From contig NZ_LKBT01000002.1 in the NCBI RefSeq assembly GCF_002699985.1, positions 62,001 through 126,000 of the forward strand: a stretch of 64,000 nt of DNA, in the 5' to 3' direction. How positions within the stretch are numbered: position 1 is the stretch's first letter; every line of letters starts with the position of its first letter. This stretch comes from Pseudomonas sp. ICMP 561 (GTDB taxonomy: Bacteria; Pseudomonadota; Gammaproteobacteria; Pseudomonadales; Pseudomonadaceae). Shown here piece by piece: positions 24,247-34,686 of this stretch. Both the position numbers and the translations under genes were made by a program. The notes beneath the pieces are model-generated. The model saw only the letters and a program-made list of their open reading frames with translations, ran no database searches and was not told the DNA's origin.

Positions 24247-25215
24247 ATGAGTAAAAAAAGGTACCCCAGGTTTTTTGGCTTCTTGGCCCTTTTCAGCATG
24301 CTTTTGCTCAGTGGTTGCGAGGGCGTGCCTCTGCTCGATCCTAAAGGGCAAATAGGGCTTGACCAGCGCAACCTGATTATCACCGCAACGCTGTTGATGT
24401 TGATCGTGGTGATTCCGGTCATTTTCCTGACCATCATCTTCGCCTGGAAATATCGTGCCACCAACAAGGACGCCACTTACACGCCTGAATGGTCGCACTC
24501 CACCAAGATCGAGGCCGCAGTCTGGGGCATTCCTCTGGTCCTGTTGGTGTTTCTTGGCTACATCACTTACAAGTCTACTCACGCTCTGGACCCGTATCGT
24601 CCAATCGAATCCGATGTGCCGCCGATTACCATCGAGGTGGTTTCGCTGGACTGGAAGTGGGTCTTCATCTACCCGGAACAAGGCATCGCGACGGTCAACA
24701 AGATCGTTTTCCCAGCCAATACGCCGGTGAATTTCAAGATTACCTCTGATTCGGTGATGAACTCGTTCTTCATTCCGGGTCTGGGCGGCCAGGTTTATGC
24801 CATGGCTGGCATGCTGACCAAGCTACACTTGATATCTAACGAAAATCACGAATACGACGGTATCTCCGCCAACTACAGTGGCGCGGGTTTCACCGGCATG
24901 AAGTTCAAGGCAATTGCAACGTCCAAGGCGGATTTCGACGCCTGGGTCGCCGAAGTCAAGAGTTCACCTAAAAAGCTTGAAGCTTCGGAATACGCTGCTC
25001 TGCTCAAACCGAGCGAGCGTAACCCGGTCGAGCTGTTCTCCGCAGTCACTCCGAACCTGTTCAATGCCGTCATCGACAAGTACGAAGGCATGAAGCCAGG
25101 CAAGGTGAACCCTCACGAGCAGGAAGGTACTGCACGCGAGTCGGACGCCAACGTGGGTGAGAAAGTGATGGACATGGGCAAGGGTAAGCATTCAGCTGCT
25201 GGGGCAGAGGAGTAA
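24247..25215 (+). CDS. cyoA: Cytochrome bo3 ubiquinol oxidase subunit II
   Basis: A 322-residue lipoprotein subunit. The lipobox LLLSGC puts the modified Cys at residue 25. Two membrane segments follow (about 45-67 and 88-107), then a periplasmic cupredoxin domain (about 125-225; [20 protein letters not shown]) lacking the CuA ligands, as expected of a quinol oxidase, and the COX-aromatic-rich C-terminal region. First gene of cyoABCDE, the proton-pumping terminal oxidase used at high oxygen. The ATG at 24247 follows an AGAGG site; a longer open frame to 24148 lacks coding character. Confidence 0.95.
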   Translation: MSKKRYPRFFGFLALFSMLLLSGCEGVPLLDPKGQIGLDQRNLIITATLLMLIVVIPVIFLTIIFAWKYRATNKDATYTPEWSHSTKIEAAVWGIPLVLLVFLGYITYKSTHALDPYRPIESDVPPITIEVVSLDWKWVFIYPEQGIATVNKIVFPANTPVNFKITSDSVMNSFFIPGLGGQVYAMAGMLTKLHLISNENHEYDGISANYSGAGFTGMKFKAIATSKADFDAWVAEVKSSPKKLEASEYAALLKPSERNPVELFSAVTPNLFNAVIDKYEGMKPGKVNPHEQEGTARESDANVGEKVMDMGKGKHSAAGAEE

Positions 25216-25218
25216 ACG

Positions 25219-27237
25219 ATGTTTGGTAAATTAAGTCTGGACGCGATCCCGTATCACGAGCCGATAGTCATGATCACCCTGGCGATGATCGCCTTGGGTG
25301 GTATCGCTCTGGTTGCGGCACTCACCTACTTCAAGAAGTGGACCTACTTGTGGACTGAATGGCTGACGTCAGTCGACCACAAGAAAATCGGTGTGATGTA
25401 CATCGTGGTTGCCATGGTCATGCTGTTGCGCGGTTTCGCCGACGCCGTGATGATGCGTACCCAGCTGGCTTTGGCCCAGAATGGTGCCGAAGGCTATCTG
25501 CCGCCTGAGCACTATGACCAGATCTTCACCGCTCACGGTGTGATCATGATCATCTTCATGGCGATGCCATTCTTCACCGGTCTGATGAACATCGTCGTGC
25601 CGCTGCAGATTGGTGCCCGTGACGTTGCCTTCCCGTTCCTGAACTCCCTGAGCTTCTGGCTCCTGGTGTCCGGCGTACTGTTGGTCAACATCTCCCTGGG
25701 TGTCGGCGAGTTCGCTAAAACCGGTTGGGTTGCTTACCCGCCATTGTCCGGGCTTGCTTACAGTCCTGGAGTGGGGGTCGATTACTACATCTGGGCGCTA
25801 CAGCTATCCGGACTCGGGACGACGTTAACGGGTGTCAACTTCCTCGTCACAGTGCTGAAAATGCGCACGCCTGGCATGAAGCTGATGGAGATGCCGATCT
25901 TCACCTGGACCTGCACCTTCGCTAACATCCTGATCGTTGCTTCGTTCCCGATCCTGACTGCCACCCTGGCAGCCCTGACTCTGGACCGTTACCTGGACTT
26001 CCACATTTTCACGAACGAGTTGGGCGGTAACCCAATGATGTACGTGAACCTGTTCTGGGCGTGGGGTCACCCTGAGGTTTACATTCTGGTACTGCCGGCG
26101 TTCGGTGTGTTCTCCGAAGTCATCTCTACCTTTACCGGCAAGCGTCTGTTCGGCCACAAGTCGATGATCTACGCCAGCGGCGGTATCACCGTCCTCGGCT
26201 TCATGGTCTGGCTGCACCACTTCTTCACCATGGGTTCTGGCGCCAGCGTCAACGCCTTCTTCGGTTTGGCAACGATGCTGATTGCGCTGCCGACGGGTGT
26301 GAAGTTGTTCAACTGGCTGTTCACCATTTACCAGGGCCGTCTGCGCTTCACCGCGCCAGTGCTCTGGACCCTGGGCTTCATGATCACCTTCTCGATCGGC
26401 GGTATGACCGGCGTTCTGTTGGCGATCCCGGGTGCTGACTTCGTGCTGCACAACAGCCTGTTCGTAATCGCTCACTTCCACAACGTCATCATCGGCGGTG
26501 CGGTATTCGGTTACATCGCTGGTTTCGCGTTCTGGTTCCCTAAAGCGTTCGGCTTCAAGTTGAACGAGAAGTGGGGCAAGGCTTCGTTCTACTGCTGGTT
26601 CTTCGGTTTCTTCGTCGCGTTCATGCCGCTGTACTTCCTGGGCTTCCTGGGTATGACTCGTCGTCTGAACACTACCGACAACCCGGCCTGGAACCTGTAC
26701 CTGGACATCGCCTGGTTCGGTGCAATGCTGATCGCCGTTGGTATCGCATGCCAACTGATCCAGATCTTCGTGAGTATCCGTGACCGCAACAAGCCAGAGA
26801 ATCTTGATCTGACTGGCGACCCATGGAATGGCCACACGCTGGAATGGTCGACGTCTTCGCCGCCACCGTTCTACAACTTCGCTGAACTGCCTAAAGCCGA
26901 CGAGCTGGATGCATTCACCGCGGCCAAGCGTGATGGCGTTGCTTACAACGTACCGGCTCACTACTCGGCGATCCATATGCCGAACAACACTGCGACTGGC
27001 CTGGTAATGGGTCTGCTGTTGACAGTGTTCGGTTTTGCCATGATCTGGCACATCTGGTGGTTGGCTATCGCCAGCCTGGCGGCGACCGTTGTTTCGTTCG
27101 TCATCCACGCCGCACGTGACGATCAAGGCTATATGGTGCCCGCTGAAGAAGTGGCGCGTATCGAAGGTGAGCAGCACAAGGTCCTCGTGGCTCAGGGTGC
27201 ATACACGCCTGGCAAATCCACACTGGAACAGGTTTAA
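25219..27237 (+). CDS. cyoB: Cytochrome bo3 ubiquinol oxidase subunit I
   Basis: A 672-residue catalytic subunit with about 15 membrane helices. The heme b and CuB ligands are in place: [16 protein letters not shown] (helix II His), [17 protein letters not shown] (His and Tyr of the His-Tyr crosslink), LHHFF (CuB histidines) and [12 protein letters not shown] (helix X histidines). It pumps protons while reducing oxygen with electrons from ubiquinol. It starts three bases after cyoA, and the next gene starts two bases after its stop, so the operon is tightly coupled. Confidence 0.97.
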   Translation: MFGKLSLDAIPYHEPIVMITLAMIALGGIALVAALTYFKKWTYLWTEWLTSVDHKKIGVMYIVVAMVMLLRGFADAVMMRTQLALAQNGAEGYLPPEHYDQIFTAHGVIMIIFMAMPFFTGLMNIVVPLQIGARDVAFPFLNSLSFWLLVSGVLLVNISLGVGEFAKTGWVAYPPLSGLAYSPGVGVDYYIWALQLSGLGTTLTGVNFLVTVLKMRTPGMKLMEMPIFTWTCTFANILIVASFPILTATLAALTLDRYLDFHIFTNELGGNPMMYVNLFWAWGHPEVYILVLPAFGVFSEVISTFTGKRLFGHKSMIYASGGITVLGFMVWLHHFFTMGSGASVNAFFGLATMLIALPTGVKLFNWLFTIYQGRLRFTAPVLWTLGFMITFSIGGMTGVLLAIPGADFVLHNSLFVIAHFHNVIIGGAVFGYIAGFAFWFPKAFGFKLNEKWGKASFYCWFFGFFVAFMPLYFLGFLGMTRRLNTTDNPAWNLYLDIAWFGAMLIAVGIACQLIQIFVSIRDRNKPENLDLTGDPWNGHTLEWSTSSPPPFYNFAELPKADELDAFTAAKRDGVAYNVPAHYSAIHMPNNTATGLVMGLLLTVFGFAMIWHIWWLAIASLAATVVSFVIHAARDDQGYMVPAEEVARIEGEQHKVLVAQGAYTPGKSTLEQV

Positions 27238-27239
27238 AC

Positions 27240-27863
27240 ATGTCGAACTTAGTATTGAATCCAGGAGATGCCCACGATCACAGTGATCACGGGCACGATC
27301 ACCACGATGCGGGGCCGATGACCGTTTACGGTTTCTGGCTCTACCTGATGACCGACTGCGTGTTGTTCGCATCCTTCTTCGCGATCTACGCGGTGTTGGT
27401 AAACAACGTTGCAGGCGGTCCTTCGGGACACGACATTTTCGAACTGCCATTCGTGGCCGTCGAAACTGCTTTCCTGTTGTTCAGTAGTATCACTTACGGC
27501 TTTGCGATGCTGGCCGTTCACAAGGGCAAGAAGAGTCAAGTGCTGGGCTGGTTGGCCCTCACCTTCCTGTTCGGTGCCGGCTTCATCGCGATGGAAATCT
27601 ACGAGTTCCATCACCTGATCGTTGAAGGTTATGGCCCTAGCCGTAGCGGCTTCCTGTCTGGCTTCTTCGCACTGGTAGGCCTGCACGGTCTGCACGTGAC
27701 CAGCGGCCTGATCTGGATGGGCATCATGATGTATCAGGTCAAGACTCGCGGCCTGACGTCGACCAACGCTACCCGTCTGAGCTGCCTGAGCCTGTTCTGG
27801 CACTTCCTGGACGTGGTGTGGATTTGCGTCTTCACCGTTGTTTATCTGATGGGGACTTTGTAA
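27240..27863 (+). CDS. cyoC: Cytochrome bo3 ubiquinol oxidase subunit III
   Basis: A 207-residue subunit with five membrane helices of the COX3 family. Its N-terminal His/Asp-rich stretch ([17 protein letters not shown]) is longer and more histidine-rich than usual and may bind metal. The helix motifs FLYL-like [15 protein letters not shown] and [21 protein letters not shown] are those of CyoC. It stabilises subunit I and supports proton uptake. The ATG at 27240 follows cyoB by two bases, and the stop abuts the cyoD start. Confidence 0.95.
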   Translation: MSNLVLNPGDAHDHSDHGHDHHDAGPMTVYGFWLYLMTDCVLFASFFAIYAVLVNNVAGGPSGHDIFELPFVAVETAFLLFSSITYGFAMLAVHKGKKSQVLGWLALTFLFGAGFIAMEIYEFHHLIVEGYGPSRSGFLSGFFALVGLHGLHVTSGLIWMGIMMYQVKTRGLTSTNATRLSCLSLFWHFLDVVWICVFTVVYLMGTL

Positions 27864-28199
27864 ATGGCTAACGCACACGCGCATACCTCTGCTGACGACC
27901 ATAGCAATGGCGTAAAGGACTATGTGATCGGCTTCGTCCTGTCCGTGATCCTCACTGCTATCCCGTTCGGCGTTGTGATGTACCCGGTCATGTCCAAGTC
28001 AGCGACGCTGATCACTATCCTGTTGTTCGCTGTGGTGCAGGTTCTGGTTCACCTGCGCTACTTCCTGCACCTTGATCGTTCGGTTGCCCAGCGCAATAAC
28101 GTGTTCGCTTTTGCGTTCACTGCGATGGTCATCGTGCTGCTGGTCGGCCTCTCGTTGTGGATCATGTTCAGCATCCACACCGTCATGATGGCTAAATGA
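27864..28199 (+). CDS. cyoD: Cytochrome bo3 ubiquinol oxidase subunit IV
   Basis: A 111-residue small subunit with three membrane helices (about 20-40, 47-68, 80-102) and the conserved [13 protein letters not shown] motif. It assists CuB binding during assembly. It begins on the base after the cyoC stop, and its own ATG has a weak site, so it relies on coupling. The His-rich N terminus ([13 protein letters not shown]) resembles that of CyoC. Confidence 0.95.
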   Translation: MANAHAHTSADDHSNGVKDYVIGFVLSVILTAIPFGVVMYPVMSKSATLITILLFAVVQVLVHLRYFLHLDRSVAQRNNVFAFAFTAMVIVLLVGLSLWIMFSIHTVMMAK

Positions 28200-28209
28200 G
28201 GTAACCCTG

Positions 28210-29097
28210 ATGTCCCTTAAGCACTTTATCCAAATCACCAAGCCGGGGATCATTTTCGGTAACGTGCTTTCGGTGGCAGGTGGCTTTTTTCTGGCCTCCA
28301 AAGGGCAAATTGACTTCGGCATGTTCCTGGCCGCAGTCATAGGCACCTCATTGGTCGTGGCATCCGGTTGTGTATTCAACAACTGCATCGATCGTGACAT
28401 TGACCAGAAGATGGAGCGCACCAAGAACCGTGTGCTGGTACAAGGCCTGGTCTCACTGAGACTGGCCTTGCTCTACGCGACGATTCTCGGTGTTGGCGGG
28501 GTGGGGTTGCTTTACACCAAAACCAACCCGCTCGCAGCGATGCTCGCCGTGATCGGCTTCGTGATTTACGTCGGCTTCTACAGCCTGTATTTCAAACGCA
28601 AGTCGGTACACGGCACATTGATCGGTAGCTTGTCGGGGGCTATGCCTCCGGTAATCGGTTACTGCGCAGTGAGCAACAGCTTCGACTTTGCGGCATTGAC
28701 CCTGCTGGTGATGTTCAGCCTCTGGCAGATGCCGCATTCCTATGCCATCGCGATTTTCCGTTTCAATGACTACCTGGCTGCAAAGATTCCGGTTCTACCG
28801 GTTGAGCGCGGTATCAAGGTCGCCAAGCGGCATATCCTGCTCTACATCCTGGCGTTCCTGGTCACCACCTTGATGTTGACCTTCGGCGGTTACGCCGGGC
28901 TCAACTATCTGGCGGTTGCTGCGGGCATGGGTATGTACTGGCTGTATATGGCCTGGAAAGGCTACAAGGCGGTGGATGACACCGTCTGGGCCCGCAAGCT
29001 GTTCGTGTTCTCCATCTTCACCATCAGCGCTTTGAGCTTCATGATGTCGGTGGACTTTCAGGTAACCAAAGATCTGCTGGTGACTTACGCCTTCTGA
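28210..29097 (+). CDS. cyoE: Protoheme IX farnesyltransferase
   Basis: A 295-residue UbiA-family prenyltransferase that adds farnesyl to heme b to make heme o for the oxidase. Nine membrane helices; the catalytic Asp-rich motifs are [18 protein letters not shown] (first, near residue 60) and the second loop [18 protein letters not shown] (near residue 180). Last gene of the cyo operon, ten bases after cyoD, followed by a strong terminator. Confidence 0.96.
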   Translation: MSLKHFIQITKPGIIFGNVLSVAGGFFLASKGQIDFGMFLAAVIGTSLVVASGCVFNNCIDRDIDQKMERTKNRVLVQGLVSLRLALLYATILGVGGVGLLYTKTNPLAAMLAVIGFVIYVGFYSLYFKRKSVHGTLIGSLSGAMPPVIGYCAVSNSFDFAALTLLVMFSLWQMPHSYAIAIFRFNDYLAAKIPVLPVERGIKVAKRHILLYILAFLVTTLMLTFGGYAGLNYLAVAAGMGMYWLYMAWKGYKAVDDTVWARKLFVFSIFTISALSFMMSVDFQVTKDLLVTYAF

Positions 29098-29118
29098 TCC
29101 ACAGTTAGTCTGAAAACA

Positions 29119-29156
29119 GAAAGCCCCGTTGCTCGTTTGAGCAGCGGGGTTTTTTA
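29119..29156 (+). terminator. Terminator of the cyo operon
   Basis: AAGCCCCGTTGCTC and GAGCAGCGGGGTT pair with one G-T wobble around GTTT, then a T-run. Confidence 0.93.
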
Positions 29157-29178
29157 TTTCTGGCGTTTCACCTCTCAC

Positions 29179-30690
29179 TCAATTCTCAAACCAAAACTCA
29201 TACTTCCCCGTCGGCTGCTCCAGCGCATAAGCCTGCATCACCTCCCTGAGTGTCTGCGCTGATTGCTCGTCGGTCGCGTAAAAAGCAACGTGGTTGAACG
29301 CCGTAGCGATTTTAGGGATGTGCATCTGCAGTTCGCCGACCTTGATCCAGTTGTCCGGGCGTTCGGGGAACCACTCTTCGTAAACGAAGGCATAGTGGAC
29401 GTTCTTGCGATCCATCAAATCCTTGATCCATTGCGGGCCGCTTTCGGACTTGCGCAGTTTCAGCGCTTCAAGGTTGCCCAGGCCCCAGAGGTCCAGCACG
29501 TATTGTCTGGAGTTCAGCGCCACCAGTCCAAGATCGTTGACTGCCACCGGGGCGTTGAGCCGCTGGGCGATCTGTGACATCGGGTACTGCTGGTTATAGA
29601 CCGCTGCTGACGCTAGCGGTGTGCTCAGGGTGGTGTACACCAGTTGCGCGAACGCCAGTGGTAGCAGGCCGAAGATGATTGCTGTGGTGCGCGCCTTGAG
29701 ATGGGTCAGGCACAGGTGCAGGAAAAACACCCCAAGAAATGTCAGCCAATAGATTTCATAGCGCCCGAACCATCCATTCTTGCCAAACAGGGTATGCAGC
29801 GCGGTGACCGTAATCAGCAGCATGACCAGCAGTTTTCGGTTCGGCATGAAGGCACACATGACCAGCATCGCGAGAATGATCCAGCCATACTTTTCGAACT
29901 GGCCAATGGCATTCATGACGATGGACGATAGCCCGGTCGTGTCCGATTTGGCGATAACAGAGGAGGGCAGGTAGCCAACGCCCAGCCTGGCCAGAAACAG
30001 AGAGAACAGCGCCACGATACCGACCAGTGCGACTCCGCAGACCAGCGGCTTCAGACGCTCACTCTTGCACAGCAAATAGAGCAACACCGGAAGAGACACC
30101 GCCAGCCCTTCGTAACGCACCAGTGGCAATAGCAGGATGGCCAGGTAGACGCCGTTGCTCGTGATCTGTTTGCCGTAAAACTCTTTGCGCAGCACGCCCA
30201 CTGCAATTACCGCCACCAGATAAATCTGCAGGCAATGTTCCATGCCGTTGAAGATCAGCCCGTAGAAGTTGGTCGCGAGGAACCAGCCGCCCAGAATGAA
30301 GAACCGATGGGCAGAGCTGATACCCGACAGCAGTCGGTTGAAAAGCGAGAAGGTCAGAAAGGAGAAACCGATGTTCAGGAGCAGCGGCACCCACAGCATC
30401 AAGCCGCTGAGAGGGGTAAAAGGCGCCAGTAGAAAGGGCCAGAGGATGCTCGACGACGGTGCCGAATATTCGCCGGGATTGATGCCGTAATGACCGCTGA
30501 AGATGCGCCTGGCCAGATCGATATGGATATATGGATCATCGAGGGTATACATCAACGTGCCGCCGTTGATGACCAGTATGCTCAGCAACAGCAGAGTGAC
30601 TGGCAGGCAGAACAGCAACAGCAACAGCATCAGGCGGCGATCAGGAGTGGTTGCGATAGAGCAAGTTGCTGCGTTGATGCCCGTATCCAT
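29179..30690 (-). CDS. Polytopic membrane protein, GT-C-like, function unknown
   Basis: A 503-residue protein with about ten membrane segments (first about 20-42, last about 345-365) and a soluble periplasmic C-terminal tail of about 130 residues. The first periplasmic loop carries an acidic pair in TLDDPYIHIDLARRI. Together with the topology this fits GT-C glycosyltransferases, which use polyprenyl-phosphate sugars, but no family could be assigned. The tail has ALNSRQYVLDLWGLGN and Trp/Tyr-rich stretches. It is convergent with cyoE; the promoter must lie in 30691-30889, where nothing else is seen. Confidence 0.72.
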   Translation of the reverse strand: MDTGINAATCSIATTPDRRLMLLLLLFCLPVTLLLLSILVINGGTLMYTLDDPYIHIDLARRIFSGHYGINPGEYSAPSSSILWPFLLAPFTPLSGLMLWVPLLLNIGFSFLTFSLFNRLLSGISSAHRFFILGGWFLATNFYGLIFNGMEHCLQIYLVAVIAVGVLRKEFYGKQITSNGVYLAILLLPLVRYEGLAVSLPVLLYLLCKSERLKPLVCGVALVGIVALFSLFLARLGVGYLPSSVIAKSDTTGLSSIVMNAIGQFEKYGWIILAMLVMCAFMPNRKLLVMLLITVTALHTLFGKNGWFGRYEIYWLTFLGVFFLHLCLTHLKARTTAIIFGLLPLAFAQLVYTTLSTPLASAAVYNQQYPMSQIAQRLNAPVAVNDLGLVALNSRQYVLDLWGLGNLEALKLRKSESGPQWIKDLMDRKNVHYAFVYEEWFPERPDNWIKVGELQMHIPKIATAFNHVAFYATDEQSAQTLREVMQAYALEQPTGKYEFWFEN

Positions 30691-30889
30691 GGCTATCTGC
30701 TCATCAAAGAAGGCGAAGGAGTCCTGTTTGTCTGAAACAGGGTCAGCCTAACGCAGCACCACTTGATGTCAAATTAATGGCCTCAATCGCGTCCTGTTTG
30801 GTGGGGTGTTTATCACGCGTCAAAATAACCACTTCAGGCGTGAAGGCTGCTGTCACGAGTGCGACTGACAGCCTCCGCCCTGAACCTGA

Positions 30890-31324
30890 TTACTTGGCGA
30901 ACAACTGACCGATGTCCTTGAACGCCTTGAACTCCAGCGCGTTGCCGCATGGGTCGAAGAAAAACATGGTGGCTTGCTCACCGACTTCGCCTTTGAAGCG
31001 CACGTAAGGTTCGATCACAAACTTGATGCTCTGCGAACGCAGGCGCTCGGCCAGGATTTCCCAGTCTTCCCAGCTCAACACCACACCAAAATGCGGAACG
31101 GGCACGTCATGGCCGTCCACCACGTTAGTGCCTGCCGATTCTTGCGAGGCGGTTTTCGGGTGCTCGTGGATCACCAGTTGGTGGCCGTAGAAATCGTAAT
31201 CAACCCAATGATCGCTGGACCGGCCTTCGGTGAAGCCGAAAATATTCGTGTAGAAATGGCGGGCGGCGGCCAGGTCGTGGACGGGGATAGCTAAATGGAA
31301 AGGGGCGAGGCTCACGGTAGTCAT
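30890..31324 (-). CDS. VOC (glyoxalase/bleomycin-resistance fold) protein
   Basis: A 144-residue vicinal-oxygen-chelate protein. Two beta-alpha-beta-beta-beta units are visible; metal-ligand candidates are the His of PFHLAIPV, the His of VPHFGVVLS and the Glu of NALEFKAF. The near-C-terminal [12 protein letters not shown] is typical of dioxygenase/lyase members. The substrate is unknown. The ATG at 31324 gives the family start; an in-frame TTG at 31342 sits behind no better site. It is divergent from a LysR regulator whose candidate operator lies between them, suggesting direct control. Confidence 0.85.
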   Translation of the reverse strand: MTTVSLAPFHLAIPVHDLAAARHFYTNIFGFTEGRSSDHWVDYDFYGHQLVIHEHPKTASQESAGTNVVDGHDVPVPHFGVVLSWEDWEILAERLRSQSIKFVIEPYVRFKGEVGEQATMFFFDPCGNALEFKAFKDIGQLFAK

Positions 31325-31362
31325 CCTTTTTTTATGAGGCAAAGGCTATGGAAGATGGATTG

Positions 31363-31377
31363 ATTCTAGATAAGAAT
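31363..31377. promoter_or_regulatory. Candidate LysR-type operator
   Basis: ATTCTAGATAAGAAT is a perfect ATTCT/AGAAT inverted repeat with a five-base spacer, fitting the T-N11-A LysR box, in the 117-base gap between divergent VOC and LysR genes. Confidence 0.5.
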
Positions 31378-31441
31378 AAATTTATGCAAAGCGGATATAT
31401 TTACTGCTCAGCTCAAATAAAATCGATCAATTGGACGGCTT

Positions 31442-32326
31442 ATGTTGCGTGAATTGAAGACCTTCATCGCCGTGGCCCGCTATGGCACCTTCGCCGCGGC
31501 GGGCATGCACATTGGTTTGACCCAGTCAGCTGTCAGTTCGCAGATCAAGAACCTTGAACAGGCGCTCGGCGTGCGTTTGTTTGATCGCACCGGGCGTCAG
31601 GCGATTCTCAATGCCGCTGGCGTTCGCGCGCTGCCCCTGGCGCAAGAAATGTTCGAGCTGTTCAATCGCATGTCGACGCCGGTGGACCCGGATGAGTACC
31701 GCGGCGAAATGAAGATTGGCGCGATTGCCAGCGCGCAAACCGGGTTCCTGCCTCAAGCGTTGTTAAGGCTGAGGCGTCGCGCACCGGCGGTGGAGGCCAA
31801 GCTGGTGCCTGGCGTGTCGCTCAACCTGCTGAGTCAGCTGGACGCGGGTGAGCTGGACGTGGCGATCCTGATCAAGCCGCCCTTCGAGTTGCCCAAAGAA
31901 CTCCATGTGCAGGTGCTGGAAACTGAGCCCTTTGTGCTGATTGTGCCGCTGGATGTCGAGGAGACCGATCCACTCAAGCTGTTGGCCGGGCAGCCGCACG
32001 TGCGCTACGACCGCGCTTCGTTCGGTGGGCGTCAGGTCACCCGGTTTTTGCGTGAGCAGCAGATCGAGGTGCACGTCGCGCTGGAACTCGACGAGCTGGA
32101 CGCCATCGTCAAGTTCGTCGAAAGCGGGCTGGGCATTTCCCTGATACCTCGGGCCGGACTCTGGCTGGAGCGCGAAGCCAGGGTGCGGGTCATCAGCCTG
32201 GGCGACCTGACCTTTCATCGCGAAGTGGTGTTGATGATGCGCCGTAGCCAGCGCGATCTGCCGCTGCACAAGCTGTTCACCGATTGCCTGACACCTGACG
32301 CCGGTGGAGAGAATTCGTCAGATTGA
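31442..32326 (+). CDS. LysR-family transcriptional regulator
   Basis: A 294-residue regulator. The N-terminal winged helix-turn-helix (MLRELKTFIAVARYGTFAAA, then HIGLTQSAVSSQIKNLEQAL) is followed by a periplasmic-binding-protein-like effector domain (about 90-290). It probably controls the divergent VOC gene through the ATTCT-N5-AGAAT element between them. It ends 108 bases before ilvE, so is not co-transcribed for certain. Effector unknown. Confidence 0.88.
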   Translation: MLRELKTFIAVARYGTFAAAGMHIGLTQSAVSSQIKNLEQALGVRLFDRTGRQAILNAAGVRALPLAQEMFELFNRMSTPVDPDEYRGEMKIGAIASAQTGFLPQALLRLRRRAPAVEAKLVPGVSLNLLSQLDAGELDVAILIKPPFELPKELHVQVLETEPFVLIVPLDVEETDPLKLLAGQPHVRYDRASFGGRQVTRFLREQQIEVHVALELDELDAIVKFVESGLGISLIPRAGLWLEREARVRVISLGDLTFHREVVLMMRRSQRDLPLHKLFTDCLTPDAGGENSSD

Positions 32327-32434
32327 AGGTGTATCAAGGTTTATGCGTATTTGAGGCCGCAAGCCGCGGATGATCTGGCAGAATACGGCCATTGCCTGAT
32401 TCGTCCAGGCAGCCGCTAAATGAAAGAGGGCGTT

Positions 32435-33454
32435 ATGAGTCACGACAGCATTAACTGGGACACTCTGGGTTTCGACTACATCAAAACTGATATGCGCTAC
32501 CTCTCTCACTGGCGCGATGGCGCATGGGACGAAGGCTCGCTGACTGAAGACAACGTACTGCACATCAGCGAAGGCTCCACCGCGCTGCACTACGGCCAGC
32601 AGTGCTTCGAAGGCCTGAAGGCCTATCGCTGCAAGGACGGCTCGATCAACCTGTTCCGCCCTGACCAGAACGCCCTGCGCATGCAGCGCAGCTGTGGTCG
32701 CCTGTTGATGCCGCAAGTGCCGACTGACGTATTCATCGAAGCCTGCAAGAAAGTCGTTGCTGCCAACGAGCGTTTCATCCCGCCTTACGGTTCTGGCGGC
32801 GCGCTGTACCTGCGTCCCTTCGTCATTGGCGTGGGTGACAACATCGGCGTGCGTACTGCGCCCGAGTTCATTTTCTCGATCTTCTGCATTCCAGTAGGCG
32901 CCTACTTCAAAGGTGGCCTGAAGCCGAACAACTTCGTGATCTCCGGCTACGACCGCGCAGCGCCACAAGGCACAGGCGCAGCCAAGGTCGGCGGTAACTA
33001 CGCCGCCAGCCTGATGCCAGGTTCGGAAGCCAAGAAACTGAGCTTCGCGGATGCCATTTATCTGGATCCGCAAACCCACACCAAGATCGAAGAAGTCGGC
33101 TCGGCCAACTTTTTTGCGATCACTCACGACGATGTGTTCGTCACGCCGAAATCCCCATCGGTTCTGCCGGGCATCACTCGCCTGTCATTGATCGAGCTGG
33201 CGCAGAGCCGTCTGGGCCTGAAGGTCGTGGAAGGTGATGTGTTTATCGACAAGATCTCTGACTTCAAAGAAGCCGGCGCTTGCGGCACTGCTGCGGTTAT
33301 TACGCCAATTGGCGGGATTTCGTACAACGACAAGCTGCACGTGTTCCACAGCGAAACCGAGGTCGGCCCGGTGACCCGCAAGCTCTACGCAGAACTGACC
33401 GGCGTACAGTCCGGTGACGTTGAAGCGCCAGCAGGCTGGATCGTCAAGGTTTGA
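32435..33454 (+). CDS. ilvE: Branched-chain amino acid aminotransferase
   Basis: A 339-residue class IV aminotransferase making leucine, isoleucine and valine from their 2-oxo acids with glutamate. The PLP lysine is K184 in TGAAKVGGNYAAS, and the C-terminal PLP-phosphate region is SANFFAI...GITRLSLIELAQ and FKEAGACGTAAVITPIG. The length and the motif LHYGQQCFEGLKAYR place it in the BCAT-like group of longer (mitochondrial-like) enzymes. The ATG at 32435 has an AGAGGG site; an earlier in-frame ATG at 32420 is less well placed. It is a single gene followed by a REP doublet. Confidence 0.95.
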   Translation: MSHDSINWDTLGFDYIKTDMRYLSHWRDGAWDEGSLTEDNVLHISEGSTALHYGQQCFEGLKAYRCKDGSINLFRPDQNALRMQRSCGRLLMPQVPTDVFIEACKKVVAANERFIPPYGSGGALYLRPFVIGVGDNIGVRTAPEFIFSIFCIPVGAYFKGGLKPNNFVISGYDRAAPQGTGAAKVGGNYAASLMPGSEAKKLSFADAIYLDPQTHTKIEEVGSANFFAITHDDVFVTPKSPSVLPGITRLSLIELAQSRLGLKVVEGDVFIDKISDFKEAGACGTAAVITPIGGISYNDKLHVFHSETEVGPVTRKLYAELTGVQSGDVEAPAGWIVKV

Positions 33455-33461
33455 TGTAAAC

Positions 33462-33537
33462 CTGTAGGAGCTGCCGAAGGCTGCGAACGAGGCTGTGTCA
33501 GACAGACCGCTTTCGCAGCCTTCGGCAGCTCCTACAG
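33462..33537. repeat. REP doublet, family C
   Basis: CTGTAGGAGCTGCCGAAGGC and its complement enclose about 30 bases. It follows ilvE by seven bases. Same element as 35561-35634 and the two within the array at 22614-23030. Confidence 0.9.
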
Positions 33538-33544
33538 ATCTCCG

Positions 33545-34522
33545 TTATTTCGTGGAATCTGTCTCCTTCGCCGGCCCCAGCACAATCACCAGGTGCCGCA
33601 AGTCTTCCACGCTCAAACTGATGCTCTTTCCCGACGGGCTTTCGCTCACTTCACCCAGCGCATACACCGTAAAGAACTTCACCTCTTCGGCATGGCTCAG
33701 CAGTTCGCTGATGTATCGGCTGGAGCGGTAGGCTTTCATCTGCGCAGGCGACACATACAGCGTCACCAGCTTGCCCTCAAGCCGGTCGAAGAACTTGAAC
33801 TTGAACCCCAGCCCGTAGCGCTCCACCAGACCGCCGCCGTATAGCACCCGACCGTTATCGCCCAGCTTCGCGTATTTGATATGCCGGAAGTAGGAGCGCA
33901 GCGTCAGCTCGCCCTGGCCAGGAATCTTCAGGGTCAGCAGCTTGAAGTCATCGGCGGATAATTGCGCTTTGGCTTGACGATAGCTGTCGACGAGACGTTC
34001 AAGGTTGTTGGTGCGGGTTTCGCTGTCGCGAGGTTGCTTTGCCGCTGGAGCCTTAACGGGAGTGGGTTCGTCCGCTATCTCTGCGGCGACAGCAGCCGGT
34101 TTGGCTTCTTTGGTTTTTCCTGCACCGGGCGTCTTGATGGCTGGATCAAAGACATCAATGTAGTCATCCAGCTTGCGCTTGGCCTTGCGGATGCGCGTCT
34201 GTGGTTCGGTTTCTTCGCTGCCAGCGGGCAGCTGGTTTTCTTCTGCCTGCTCATCGATCCACTCACAATCGGGATGATGATCGGAGTGCGGGTTAGCGCG
34301 AAAGTGAGCAGACACAAACGTCGGATTGTCCTGCGGCTTCACGTCGTAACGCACGCCCGTAATCTTCGCCCCGAGCCTGCGACAGGGTTCGCTCGAACAG
34401 AGAAACTCAAAACGCTGCCGAGGCTCTTCCTGAGAAAAGTATTCCCGGCGCGCAGCACTGATCGACAACTCCTCCTGGAGCTCGACACAGAACGCACGGG
34501 TGATGGTTTTGTTGGTTTTCAT
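33545..34522 (-). CDS. Cys/His-motif protein of unknown function
   Basis: A 325-residue soluble protein. The N-terminal region holds a possible zinc site: CSSEPC near residue 50 and HSDHHPDCEW near 85, spaced as in CoiA-like and similar treble-clef modules. A low-complexity, charged linker (about 100-190, rich in Lys, Ala, Glu, Pro) leads to a C-terminal globular domain (about 190-325; VERYGLGFKFKFFDRLEGKL). No family was recognised. The start is uncertain: ATG 34522 lacks a strong site and a GTG at 34549 is in frame. It lies between REP doublets of families C and D, alone. Confidence 0.65.
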   Translation of the reverse strand: MKTNKTITRAFCVELQEELSISAARREYFSQEEPRQRFEFLCSSEPCRRLGAKITGVRYDVKPQDNPTFVSAHFRANPHSDHHPDCEWIDEQAEENQLPAGSEETEPQTRIRKAKRKLDDYIDVFDPAIKTPGAGKTKEAKPAAVAAEIADEPTPVKAPAAKQPRDSETRTNNLERLVDSYRQAKAQLSADDFKLLTLKIPGQGELTLRSYFRHIKYAKLGDNGRVLYGGGLVERYGLGFKFKFFDRLEGKLVTLYVSPAQMKAYRSSRYISELLSHAEEVKFFTVYALGEVSESPSGKSISLSVEDLRHLVIVLGPAKETDSTK

Positions 34523-34593
34523 CTGGCAGGTCCGACAGGTCAGAAGCACGTCGTAGTGTCTTTGACATAACTGTGTCCTGCAATAGACACCAA

Positions 34594-34677
34594 ACCGGTA
34601 GGAGCCAACCTGTTGGCGAGGCAGCGTGTCTGATACACCGCGTCAAGCCTCTCGCGAACAAGTTCGCTCCTACCGGT
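34594..34677. repeat. REP doublet, family D
   Basis: CCGGTAGGAGCCAACCTGTT and AACAAGTTCGCTCCTACCGG face each other. Related copies are at 36520-36601 and a half copy at 36617-36640. Confidence 0.8.
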
Positions 34678-34686
34678 TTTTGGGTT

